Positions 45,605 to 53,718 of a stretch of DNA of 64,000 nucleotides are shown here, piece by piece. A program made the translations under genes and the position numbers. The notes under the pieces are model-generated. The model was not told the DNA's origin. It made no database searches and worked only from the letters and a program-made list of their open reading frames with translations. The DNA is from VRUE01 sp963780815 (GTDB taxonomy: Bacteria > Actinomycetota > Thermoleophilia > Solirubrobacterales > 70-9), in contig CAWADG010000004.1 of assembly GCA_963780815.1 (NCBI GenBank), forward strand, positions 62,001 to 126,000, given 5' to 3'. Every line of letters starts with the position of its first letter. Position 1 is the stretch's first letter.

Positions 45605-46357
45605 ATGGCAGCCGGCGATGACAGCACCGCGGCCCGACTGACCGTCAGCGGGACGGTCCAGGGCGTCGGATTCCGGGACGAGGTCGTGCTGCGCGCGAGG
45701 GACCTCGGGGTGATGGGATGGGTCCGCCACGACGGCGACGGCCTTCTGGTCCATGCCGAGGGCGCCGAGCCCGCGGTCGAGGAGCTGGTCGAGTTTCTCG
45801 GCGAGGGACCCTCTGGCTCATCGGTCGAGTCGGTCGAGGCCGACCCGGTCAAGGTCGAGGGCCACGAGCAGTTCGCGGTCCGCGGCGTCAGCGCCGGCGC
45901 CTTCGTCGTCCAGGAGCACCGGGCGACGGCCCATCACTTCGACCTCCGCCTCGAGGTCGACGGCGTGATGAGGTCGTGGGCGGTCCCCAAGGGGCCCTCG
46001 ATGGATCCGGCGACGAAACGCCTCGCGGTCGAGGTCGAGGACCACGAGATCGCCCACAACGATTTCGAGGGCGGGGCCGGCGGCGGCCAGGTGATCGTCT
46101 GGGACCGCGGCACCTACGAGCAGGGCGGCCGGGTCGCCTGGCCGGAGGCGCTCGAGCGCGGCCACGCGGTGTTCGTCCTCCACGGCGAGAAGCTCGAGGG
46201 CGGCTTCGCCCTGCAACGGACGCGCGCGGGCGAGAAGCCACAGTGGCTGCTGATCAAGCGCCGCGACGACGACGCCCGTCCCGGCTCCGACGTCGTCGCA
46301 GAATCTCCGCAATCGGTGATCAGCGGCCACACTCTCGAGGAGCTGGCCGCGGGCTAG
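45605..46357 (+). CDS. Fusion: acylphosphatase domain + LigD-type 3'-phosphoesterase domain
   Basis: Residues ~10-90 are an acylphosphatase-like domain (LTVSGTVQGVGFRDEVVLRA, LGVMGWVRHDGDGLLVHAEG). The catalytic Arg is kept, but the catalytic Asn (usually GW/Y..N) is His. Residues ~98-225 match the phosphoesterase (PE) module of DNA ligase D: FVVQEHRATAHHFDLRLEVD, RSWAVPKGPSMDPATKRLAV, VEDHEIAHNDFEG, VIVWDRGTYE. The PE His, His/Asp/Arg and VEDH positions are present; the usual Tyr after VEDH is His. The PE module trims 3' ribonucleotides and 3' phosphates before end joining. It is the last gene of a run with ogt, the Ada domain and DUF2277. I know of no described protein with this fusion. Confidence 0.85.
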   Translation: MAAGDDSTAARLTVSGTVQGVGFRDEVVLRARDLGVMGWVRHDGDGLLVHAEGAEPAVEELVEFLGEGPSGSSVESVEADPVKVEGHEQFAVRGVSAGAFVVQEHRATAHHFDLRLEVDGVMRSWAVPKGPSMDPATKRLAVEVEDHEIAHNDFEGGAGGGQVIVWDRGTYEQGGRVAWPEALERGHAVFVLHGEKLEGGFALQRTRAGEKPQWLLIKRRDDDARPGSDVVAESPQSVISGHTLEELAAG

Positions 46358-46663
46358 CCGGCCCGCCTCGGGTCCCGGGCCATGCCGATACCGCGGTCGT
46401 GCCGGGGCGCCTCGCGGCCGCTGCGGATCGACCGAAGCGCCTCCACGGTGCGGGCAAGAGTGGGGCCGCGACGACGCCTTCTTCCCTGATTCGTCCCACT
46501 TGCCACGCCTGTTGACATACCCCAATTGTCCTAAAAGCCAAACCTCCTTGCTCCAAAACGGACAAAAGAACACCGACCAATCAGCGATCTTCCACCAGGT
46601 AGTCCAGCAGTCCGCCCATTCTCGCCTGGGCGTGGACCCGCCGCTGGCGGCTAGCGTGTCGGC
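46358..46663. other. Intergenic region, nothing certain
   Basis: This 306-base gap has a less GC-rich second half with TTGACA at about 46514 but no convincing -10 at normal spacing. No ORF with a ribosome site, repeat or hairpin stands out. It separates the repair-like run from the VOC gene. Confidence 0.5.
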
Positions 46664-47314
46664 GTGGCCGTGACGCTCGACGAGCTGACCGTCGTCGATA
46701 ACCCCGGCGCCTGGGAGGCGCTGGGGTTCGACGTGGAGGACGGGGTCTGCATCGTCGGCGACACCCGAATCCGCCTCGCCTCCGATCGGCCCGGCAGCGG
46801 GTTGGCCGGTTGGTCGCTGCGGGGGGTCGCCGCGGGCTCAGAGCTCGATGGGCTGGTGACGACAAGCTCCGACCGGCCGCCGCCGGAGGCCGCCCCCGCC
46901 CACCCGAACGGCGTCACCGGGCTCGACCACGTCGTGGCGATGAGCCCCGATCTCGAGCGCACGACCGGCGCGCTCGAGGCGGTCGGGCTCGACTTGCGCC
47001 GAATCCGCGAGGAGCCGACGCCGGCGGGCGCCCCGCGGCAGGCGTTCTTCCGCCTCGGGGCGGTCATCCTCGAGGTCGTCCAGGAGCCGCCCGAGGCGAT
47101 CGAGCGGACGGGGGGAGACCACCCGGCGTTCTTCTGGGGCCTCGCCATGGTCTCGTCCGACCTCGACGCGACGGTCGCCTCGCTGGGCGACAGGGTGAGC
47201 GAGGCCCGCGACGCCGTCCAGGCCGGCCGCAGGATCGCGACCCTGAGGCGCTCGGCCGGGCTGGCATTGCCGATGGCGTTGATGACACCGGCCGAGCGTG
47301 CGGCGGTATCGTGA
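46664..47314 (+). CDS. VOC-superfamily (glyoxalase-like) protein
   Basis: GTG 46664 starts a 216-residue product. The paired beta-alpha-beta pattern is visible: GVTGLDHVVAMSPDLERTTG, FFRLGAVILEVVQEPPEAIE and FFWGLAMVSSDLDATVASLG. These are the halves of a vicinal-oxygen-chelate domain, preceded by another partly matching half. Metal ligands are not clear except His in GLDH and Glu in ILEV. Substrate unknown. Confidence 0.8.
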   Translation: MAVTLDELTVVDNPGAWEALGFDVEDGVCIVGDTRIRLASDRPGSGLAGWSLRGVAAGSELDGLVTTSSDRPPPEAAPAHPNGVTGLDHVVAMSPDLERTTGALEAVGLDLRRIREEPTPAGAPRQAFFRLGAVILEVVQEPPEAIERTGGDHPAFFWGLAMVSSDLDATVASLGDRVSEARDAVQAGRRIATLRRSAGLALPMALMTPAERAAVS

Positions 47315-47319
47315 CGGCG

Positions 47320-47562
47320 ATGGACGACCAGGGCATCCAGGACCGGATCCAGGAACTCGTCACCGAGGAGCGCCGACTGACCGATGATGCGGTCGACGCG
47401 GGCCCCGACGCTGAGCGGCACGCCCGCCTCGAGGAGCTCAAACTCGAACTCGACACCTGCTGGGACCTCCTGCGCCAGCGCAAGGGTCACGAGGAGTTCG
47501 GCCTCGGCACCGACGACACCTCTCCCCGCGGCCCCGACGTTGTCGAGGGCTACGAGCAGTAG
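47320..47562 (+). CDS. DUF2630 family protein
   Basis: The 80-residue product MDDQGIQDRIQELVTEERRL ... LEELKLELDTCWDLLRQRKG has the DUF2630 pattern, a small charged helical protein common in actinobacteria and of unknown function. I set ATG 47320 as start to match the family. GTG 47311, overlapping the VOC stop as GTGA, is equally possible and would mean coupling. Confidence 0.82.
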   Translation: MDDQGIQDRIQELVTEERRLTDDAVDAGPDAERHARLEELKLELDTCWDLLRQRKGHEEFGLGTDDTSPRGPDVVEGYEQ

Positions 47563-47569
47563 ATCCCGC

Positions 47570-47911
47570 TCACTCGGAGCGCGGGCGCCGTTCCTCCTCC
47601 TCGACGGTCAGCTCCGCCGTCGGCTGGGCCTCGAGCCGCTCATCCGGGATCGGCTCGCCGCTGACGGTGGAGAGGCCGTAGGTGCCGGCCTCGAGCCTCG
47701 CCTCGGCTCGCTCGACGGCGGCCAATTTCGCCTCCAGGTCCTGGGCAAGGCCGGCGTCGAGCTCGTCCTGATAGAGGCCCTCGGAGTCAGCGTCGCCGGG
47801 CTCGATCCGTTCGTCGCCCTCTTCCGGGCCTTCGCGCGAGAGAGACGAGAGCGCGGCCTCGACCTGCTCTCTCTCGCGCGCAAGCAGCTCTCTGGCTCGC
47901 TCGTCTTCCAC
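47570..47911 (-). CDS. DksA/TraR-like protein without zinc-finger cysteines
   Basis: The 113-residue product has the coiled-coil half (RELLAREREQVEAALSSLSR, LAAVERAEARLEAGTYGL) and the finger region of DksA/TraR proteins. It reads GTYGLSTVSGEPIPDERLEA where family members have GTYGxCxxCGxxIPxxRL. All four Cys are missing and the end is acidic (LTVEEEERRPRSE). DksA-type proteins bind the RNA polymerase secondary channel. This one could do so without zinc or may have another role. Confidence 0.75.
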   Translation of the reverse strand: MEDERARELLAREREQVEAALSSLSREGPEEGDERIEPGDADSEGLYQDELDAGLAQDLEAKLAAVERAEARLEAGTYGLSTVSGEPIPDERLEAQPTAELTVEEEERRPRSE

Positions 47912-47949
47912 GCCGGTACCGTACCCCGAATTGGGTTTAGGCTGGGTCG

Positions 47950-48849
47950 GTGAGCGCGCCCGAGGATGCGATCGACGCCATCGACGGCAAATTCGGCGTT
48001 CACGCCGGGCACCGGGCCCTCCACGCGAAAGGACGTGTCTACTCGGCGACGTTCACGGCAACCCCCGAGGCGGCCGGGCTGACCAGGGCGGCCCACATGC
48101 AGGGCGACCCGATCGAGGTCACCGCCCGCTTCTCCAACGGTGGCGGCGACCCGAACGCGCCCGACTACGCGCCCGACGTCCGTGGCCTCGCCGTCACCTT
48201 CCATCTGCCGGACGGCTCCCGCACCGACATCTCCTCGCAGTCCCTACGGCGGTTCCCGTTCAAGGGCCCCGGCCCGTTCGTCGAGTTCATCCGCCTCTCG
48301 AAGCCGAGCGTCTCCTCCGCGCTGAAGATGCCGCTGTTCCTCGCCCGCAACCCAGCCGCGATCGGGACCCTGAGGGAAAACCTCTCGCTGCTGAAGCCGC
48401 CGCCCAGCTACGCCGCGATTCCCTACTACGCCCTCCACGCCTACCGGTGGGTGAACGCGGAGGGCGGGGGACCCTTCGTCCGCTACACGTGGAAGCCGAC
48501 CGTCTCTCTCGCGCCCCTCGGGCGGGGGGAGGCGAAGAGCCTGGGGCGCGACTACCTGCGTGAGGAGCTCGAGTCGCGCCTGGCCGACGGCCCCGTCCGC
48601 TTCGAGCTCGAGGTCCAGGTCGCCGGACCGGACGACGACCCGCATGACCCGTCGTCGGTCTGGCCCGAGGACCGCGACCGCGTCGTCGTCGGCGTCCTCG
48701 AGGTGACCGGGCCCAGCGACGAGGGCGACGAGTACGTCTTCGACCCGACCCGGGTCACAGACGGGATCGAGCTATCGGACGACCCCGTGCTCCGGTTCAG
48801 GCCACGGGCCTACTCGCTCTCGCACGATCGCCGCACCGGCGGCAGCTAG
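47950..48849 (+). CDS. Small catalase-family (SrpA-like) heme protein
   Basis: GTG 47950 starts a 299-residue protein of the reduced catalase core. Visible are GKFGVHAGHRALHAKGRVYS with the distal His, TARFSNGGGDPNAPDYAPDV, RGLAVTFHLPDG, and the proximal-side DPTRVTDGIELSDDPVLRF then RPRAYSLSHDRR with the heme-ligand Tyr. Members show peroxidase or weak catalase activity. It has no signal peptide. Its TAG overlaps the convergent secreted-protein gene by 4 bases. Confidence 0.87.
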   Translation: MSAPEDAIDAIDGKFGVHAGHRALHAKGRVYSATFTATPEAAGLTRAAHMQGDPIEVTARFSNGGGDPNAPDYAPDVRGLAVTFHLPDGSRTDISSQSLRRFPFKGPGPFVEFIRLSKPSVSSALKMPLFLARNPAAIGTLRENLSLLKPPPSYAAIPYYALHAYRWVNAEGGGPFVRYTWKPTVSLAPLGRGEAKSLGRDYLREELESRLADGPVRFELEVQVAGPDDDPHDPSSVWPEDRDRVVVGVLEVTGPSDEGDEYVFDPTRVTDGIELSDDPVLRFRPRAYSLSHDRRTGGS

Positions 48850-50621
48850 CCGGAGGGGGAAAGGCTCCACTGCCAGGTCTGGTTCGGGGAGCCGAAGCCG
48901 GTGTTGCCCGAGCGACTTCCGGAGATGCTCCAGTCTGCCCCCACAGGCCCGCCCGGAAGTGGGTCGTTGACGAGGGCGGGAATGCCGGTCGCCAGCGGCC
49001 ATTCGATCGCCTTTTCGTCTTCGGGGTCTTTGCAGCTCGAGAGACTGCCGGGCACCCTTGCGAGCGTGGGCATCGGCAGAACGAACTGGTATTCCCGTGG
49101 TTCTTTGTCGAAGATCGTGACGACAGCGGTTCCTTTGAGGTCGACCTGGGCTCCGAGGTCGACCTGGCCGCCGCCTTCCGCCGCGCATTCTTCGAGGCTG
49201 CCGTTGAAGCTGTAGTCGACCGAGCCGGACACGAGTTCATAGGTCGCGAATTCATACGGGAAGGTCCCCGGCGGGTACGGGCTCGGCATCTGCTTCAGCT
49301 CGGCGCTCCCGGTCCATTCGGCATCGATGCTCCCGTTGAAGCCGGGGATGATCGTTCCGTTGTAGACGGCCGTGCCGGAGAAGGTCGCGGCAAACGAGGC
49401 CGGCAGCGGCTGGGATTTGTCGATCGGCTGAGTCCACGTGCCTTCGCCGACGCCGGCGGTCGAGGTGAATTTCGCCGTCACTCTCACCGAGTCGCCCGAG
49501 GGGTTGCCGCTGACCGTGTAGGAGATGGTGGGCGCGGCGTCACTGGATGCCGACGGTGAGAACTGGGCGTTGACCGGCCCGGTGAGCGTCCACTGCACGC
49601 CCGCGGCACGACCGCCGTCGTGGGCCTGCGCGTAGGCGCTGAGCTGTCCCGCCTGCCCCTTCTTCAGATTCACCGTGTTGCTGTCGGGACTGAAGACCGC
49701 CTTCGCGCAGTAGGGCCCACCGTTGAAGGTGCTCCAACCCGGCTCGGCGGCCCGAAAGCGGCTGATCGCCGCTCCCGCGGTCCGGGCGAAGGAGTCGGCG
49801 CCGGAATCGGTTGAGATCGGGTCGCCGAAGAACCGGGCGCTGGCGCGACCGGGGTCATAACTGCCGCCGGGCATGTCGATCCTGACCTTTCGGGTCACCC
49901 CGCCTCGAATCACGATGCCGCCGGTGGCGACGATGAACACTTCCTGCGTATGTTCGACGTCGATCGACTTCAGCTTCGCGTCGGCGCCGACCTCGCCATG
50001 CACCTTTGCCTTCTCTTCGAAGACCGTGCTGTTCCGCGAGACGAGCTGGTCGCCGTCGCGGACTTCGATAGTCGCCCGGAACTCGCCGCTTCCCGTGCCG
50101 TCGACCGATCCGTCGGCGCCCGGGCACTCGGGGAGGTGAAAATTGTTGACGCCGCCGCAGGAGACGAAGGTGATCCTCACCCGTCTGCCGCCGCCCGCCG
50201 GCGCGTCGATGTAGCCACCGTTGTCGCCGAGGGCGCCGATCGACGCTCCGCCGGTGTGTCCGACGGCCCCGGCAGGGCCGGCCTGGCAGCCTCCCGAGGC
50301 GAGCGCGGAGGGGCGAGCGCCTCCCCTGCGGTCGATGAAGGCAAGCGCCTTCGGCAGCACCCTGGTGAGCTTTTTCTGGATCGCTTTGCTCGAGGAGACG
50401 AGGGCCTGCTTGAGGTAGGCAAGCCTTATGTCGCCGGTCCGTGGTTTCGGAAAGAGCCTGGCGAACGGCTGGCACGTCCTCCTCTTGCCGATCTTCACCG
50501 CCAAAGCGCTGCCCTTGCATGCAGCCTTCTTGCTCTGCGCCGCCGGAGAGCCGAGCGCGGCCGCGGGGAGGACGGCCACCAGGACGATCGACACGATCCC
50601 GATCAAGAGGCTCGACCGCAT
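48846..50621 (-). CDS. Large exported protein of unknown function
   Basis: The 591-residue product has a signal peptide (SSLLIGIVSIVLVAVLPAAA, cleavage near ALG-SPA). A basic Cys-containing segment follows (KKAACKGSALAVKIGKRRTC), then a Gly-rich part (GGCQAGPAGAVGHTGGASIG) and long beta-rich regions (VRWTL-type Ig-like stretch AAGVQWTLTGPVNAQFSPSA, YSFNGSLEECAAEGGG). No enzyme motif is seen. It has the composition of the other surface proteins in this window but is intact. Confidence 0.75.
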   Translation of the reverse strand: MRSSLLIGIVSIVLVAVLPAAALGSPAAQSKKAACKGSALAVKIGKRRTCQPFARLFPKPRTGDIRLAYLKQALVSSSKAIQKKLTRVLPKALAFIDRRGGARPSALASGGCQAGPAGAVGHTGGASIGALGDNGGYIDAPAGGGRRVRITFVSCGGVNNFHLPECPGADGSVDGTGSGEFRATIEVRDGDQLVSRNSTVFEEKAKVHGEVGADAKLKSIDVEHTQEVFIVATGGIVIRGGVTRKVRIDMPGGSYDPGRASARFFGDPISTDSGADSFARTAGAAISRFRAAEPGWSTFNGGPYCAKAVFSPDSNTVNLKKGQAGQLSAYAQAHDGGRAAGVQWTLTGPVNAQFSPSASSDAAPTISYTVSGNPSGDSVRVTAKFTSTAGVGEGTWTQPIDKSQPLPASFAATFSGTAVYNGTIIPGFNGSIDAEWTGSAELKQMPSPYPPGTFPYEFATYELVSGSVDYSFNGSLEECAAEGGGQVDLGAQVDLKGTAVVTIFDKEPREYQFVLPMPTLARVPGSLSSCKDPEDEKAIEWPLATGIPALVNDPLPGGPVGADWSISGSRSGNTGFGSPNQTWQWSLSPSG

Positions 50622-50665
50622 TTCGGGAAGGTATACCGTGATGCCGCAATGGCAGGGGAGAAGAG

Positions 50666-51454
50666 GTGAGCGGCGTCCGCGTGACCCACATCGGCGGCCC
50701 GACGGCGCTGATCGAGGTCGGCGGCTGGAGGCTTCTGACCGACCCGACCTTCGACCCGGCGGGCGGCAGCTACAGGTTCGGCTGGGGAACCGGCTCGAAG
50801 AAGCTGACCGAGCCGGCGATCGCGGCCGCCGAGCTGGGTCCGATCGACGCGGTGCTGCTCAGTCACGACCACCACGAGGACAACCTCGACCGGGCCGGGC
50901 GCGAGCTGCTGCCGAGCGCGGGCGCCGTCGTCACCACGGTCCTGGGCGCCAAGCGCCTCGGAGGGAATGCGCGCGGGCTGGCGGCCTGGGCGAGCACGAG
51001 CCTCCACGCGGAGGGGAGGCCGCCGATCGAGGTGACGGCGACGCCATGCCGCCACGGGCCGCCGCTGAGCCATCCGATCGTCGGCGAGGTCGTCGGGTTC
51101 TCGCTCGCCTGGGAGGGCCGGCAGGGTGGAGTTCTCTGGATCTCGGGCGACACGGTCCTCTATGACGGGGTCCGCGAGGTCGCCGACCGGCTCGACGTCG
51201 ACACGGCGCTGATCCACCTCGGCGGGGTCAGGTTCCCGATCTCGGGGCCGATCCACTACACGATGACCGCGGCGCAGGCCGTCGAGCTCTGCGGCCTGCT
51301 GCGGCCTCGGGTGACGATCCCGATCCACTACGAGGGCTGGGAGCACTTTCGGCAGGGCCGGGACGAGATCGAGGCCGAGTTCGCGCGCGCCCCGCAGACC
51401 GTTCGCGACAGCGTCCGCTGGCTCCCGATCGGCGAGCAGGTCGATATCGGTTAG
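50666..51454 (+). CDS. Metallo-beta-lactamase-fold hydrolase (UlaG-like)
   Basis: GTG 50666 follows GGGGAG. The 262-residue product has VTHIGGPTALIEVGGWRLLT DP-type start, the metal motif LLSHDHHEDNLD, CRHGPP, ISGDTVLYDGV and the late IPIHYEGWEHF. This is the order of the UlaG/RomA branch of MBL-fold hydrolases. It should bind one or two metals and hydrolyse a phosphoester or lactone; the substrate is unknown. Confidence 0.87.
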   Translation: MSGVRVTHIGGPTALIEVGGWRLLTDPTFDPAGGSYRFGWGTGSKKLTEPAIAAAELGPIDAVLLSHDHHEDNLDRAGRELLPSAGAVVTTVLGAKRLGGNARGLAAWASTSLHAEGRPPIEVTATPCRHGPPLSHPIVGEVVGFSLAWEGRQGGVLWISGDTVLYDGVREVADRLDVDTALIHLGGVRFPISGPIHYTMTAAQAVELCGLLRPRVTIPIHYEGWEHFRQGRDEIEAEFARAPQTVRDSVRWLPIGEQVDIG

Positions 51455-51463
51455 GGTCGGCCC

Positions 51464-51751
51464 GTGGCCGTAAAGCTCCACCGCTGCTCGGCGACCTGGG
51501 TCAAGATCGGCGCCCACCCCTGCTGGAAAGTGCAGAAGGCCCTCGACCAGGCCGGGATCGATTACGAACTCGTGAAGGGGCCGCTCTCCTCGGGCAAGCG
51601 CGACGAGCTCGAGAAGGTCTCCGGTCAGCGCAAGTACCCGGTGATCGAGTTCGAGGACGGCGCCGTCTACCGCGAGGAATCGAAGGAGATGGCGGAGCGG
51701 ATCCGCGCGGGGAAGCTGTTCGAGGCGGACGAGGGCAGCATTCCCGCCTGA
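51464..51751 (+). CDS. Thioredoxin-fold GST N-terminal-like protein
   Basis: GTG 51464 lies 9 bases after the MBL gene. The 95-residue product (VKLHRCSATWVKIGAHPCWK then VQKALDQAGIDYELVKGPL, QRKYPVIEFEDGAVYREE) is a single thioredoxin-fold domain with the cis-Pro of the GST/glutaredoxin type (YPVIEF) and one active-site-like Cys (HPCW). No C-terminal helical GST domain follows. Confidence 0.8.
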   Translation: MAVKLHRCSATWVKIGAHPCWKVQKALDQAGIDYELVKGPLSSGKRDELEKVSGQRKYPVIEFEDGAVYREESKEMAERIRAGKLFEADEGSIPA

Positions 51752-51759
51752 TCGTCCGG

Positions 51760-53652
51760 CTAGGCGTCCTCGCGAACGCCGCCCATCTCGCTGAAGACGG
51801 CGGTCAGGCCGCCGTCGGTGCGCTGCTCGTCGGCGATCACGTGGGACACCGCGTTGATCAGGGCGAGGTGGGTGAAGGCCTGGGGAAAGTTCCCGAGATG
51901 ACGGCCGCTGCTGGCGTCGAGCTCCTCGGCGAAGAGGTCGAGCCAGCCGGCGGACTCGAGCAGTCGCTCGCAGAGTTCCCGGGCCCGCTCCGCCTCGCCG
52001 ATCTCCGACAGCGCCGAGACGAGCCAGAAGGAGCAGATCAGGAATGTCCCCTCCTCGCCCTGGAGGCCGTCGTCGGTCTCCTCGACCCTGTAGCGGAGGA
52101 CGAGGCCGTCCTTGGTCAGGTCATCGGCGATGGCGTCGACCGTGGCCCTGACCCGCGGGTCGTCCGGGGGTAGGAAACGGAGGAGCGGGATCAGGAGGGT
52201 CGAGGCGTCGAGGGCGTCGGTCTCGTAGTGCTGGCGGAAGACACCGTCGCGAACCCCGCGCTCGAGAATCTCCTCACGTACCTCTTCGGCCTTCTGTCGC
52301 CAGCGCTCGGCGAGGTCATCGCGACCGACCGTCCGTGCCAGCCGGGCGCCGCGGTCGATGGCAACCCAGATCATCAGCTTCGAGGAGACGTAGTGCTGGG
52401 GCTCGCCGCGCCCCTCCCAGATTCCCTGGTCGGGGTCCGGCCATGCCGCGATCGCCGCCCCCACCTGTTCCCCGATCAGCCGGCGGTCAGCCGGTGTGCC
52501 GGTGCCGCGCAGTGCTTTTTCGTGGAGGTAGATCGAGTCGAGCAGCGCTCCCCAGACGTCGTGCTGGTGCTGGTTGTAGGCGCCGTTGCCGATCCGCACC
52601 GGGGTCGCGCCCCCATACCCGCCGAGGTGGTCGAGGGTGCTCTCGGACAGGTCCTTCTCGCCCCCGATCCCGTACATGATCTGCAGGTTCGGGTCGTTGC
52701 GGCAGACCTCGACGACGAATTTCATGAATGCCCGCGCCTCCTCGTCGAAGCCGAGGGTGTGCAGGGCCCAGAGGCTGAAGGTCGAGTCGCGGATCCAGGT
52801 GTAGCGGTAGTCCCAGTTCCGTTCGCCCTCGGGCGTCTCCGGCAGCGAGGTGGTCGGCGCGGCGACGATCGCCCCGCTCGGCGCGTAGGTGAGGCCCTTC
52901 AGTACCAGCGCCGAGCGCTGCAGGTGGATTCGCCACGGGTGGTCGGGGAAGCTGCCGGCGCGAAGCCACTGGCGCCAGAACTCTTCGGTCGAGTCGAGCC
53001 GCTCGAGCGCCTCGGGGGCGCTGCGCGGGCCGCCGAGGTGGTGGTCGCCCCAGGTCACCGCGCAGAACCCGCTCTCGTCCTCGCGCAGCCTCATCGTCCC
53101 TCTCGCCGCTCCCCCGTCGAGGGAGATCTCCATGTCGCTGGTCAAGTGCAGCTCGGTCGCTTCCGGCCCGCGGGCGGTCGCCTCGCCGAAGCCGCCGCCG
53201 CTCCACTCGGCTGCCTCGGCCCCGTAGCCGAAGCGCGGAACGCACTCCATCCCGATCTCGACCTCGCCGTCGATGCAGGTCATCAGCCGCAGCAATGAGT
53301 GGTCGGCCTCGTGTTCGGTCCGCGGTCGCGTCCCCGGCCCCGGCGCGGCCCAGTCGCCGATCGTCATCACATCGTGGACCACGAGCCAGCCGGTGTCGGT
53401 CACCCAGGTCGTCTCGATCACCAGCGTGCCCGGCTCGTAGCGGCGGCCGATCGGGACGATGACGCCGCGCGGACGGAGCCTGAAGTGACCGGCGCCGCGA
53501 TCGAGCAGCGCCCCGAACGCGCTCGGCGAGTCGAAACGGGGCAGGCAGAGCCACTCGACGGAGCCGTAGTAGGAGACTAGGGCGCCGGTGTGGCAGTCGG
53601 AGAGGAACCCGTAGCTGCCTATCGGTGGGAATTGCGCATCGATGGAGTCCAA
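51760..53652 (-). CDS. Glycoside hydrolase family 15 protein (glucoamylase/trehalase-like)
   Basis: The 630-residue product begins IGSYGFLSDCHTGALVSYYG SVEWLCLPRFDSPS, then has the (alpha/alpha)6 barrel marks ERNWDYRYTWIRDSTFSLWA, GIGGEKDLSESTLDHLGGYG, RIGNGAYNQHQHDVWGALLD and GTFLICSFWLVSALSEIGEA. Length and order fit actinobacterial GH15 enzymes, several of which are trehalases. It has no signal peptide, so a cytoplasmic role on trehalose or maltodextrin is likely. The exact substrate is inference. Confidence 0.9.
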   Translation of the reverse strand: MDSIDAQFPPIGSYGFLSDCHTGALVSYYGSVEWLCLPRFDSPSAFGALLDRGAGHFRLRPRGVIVPIGRRYEPGTLVIETTWVTDTGWLVVHDVMTIGDWAAPGPGTRPRTEHEADHSLLRLMTCIDGEVEIGMECVPRFGYGAEAAEWSGGGFGEATARGPEATELHLTSDMEISLDGGAARGTMRLREDESGFCAVTWGDHHLGGPRSAPEALERLDSTEEFWRQWLRAGSFPDHPWRIHLQRSALVLKGLTYAPSGAIVAAPTTSLPETPEGERNWDYRYTWIRDSTFSLWALHTLGFDEEARAFMKFVVEVCRNDPNLQIMYGIGGEKDLSESTLDHLGGYGGATPVRIGNGAYNQHQHDVWGALLDSIYLHEKALRGTGTPADRRLIGEQVGAAIAAWPDPDQGIWEGRGEPQHYVSSKLMIWVAIDRGARLARTVGRDDLAERWRQKAEEVREEILERGVRDGVFRQHYETDALDASTLLIPLLRFLPPDDPRVRATVDAIADDLTKDGLVLRYRVEETDDGLQGEEGTFLICSFWLVSALSEIGEAERARELCERLLESAGWLDLFAEELDASSGRHLGNFPQAFTHLALINAVSHVIADEQRTDGGLTAVFSEMGGVREDA

Positions 53653-53718
53653 GGCCAGGCCAAGCTACCAACGGGCCCGGGCAACGATCGCGAAAATGGC
53701 GCCGCTACGCTGAATCCC

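Noticed and set aside
46514..46545. TTGACA in the gap before the VOC gene
   Set aside because: No acceptable -10 element at 16-18 bases.
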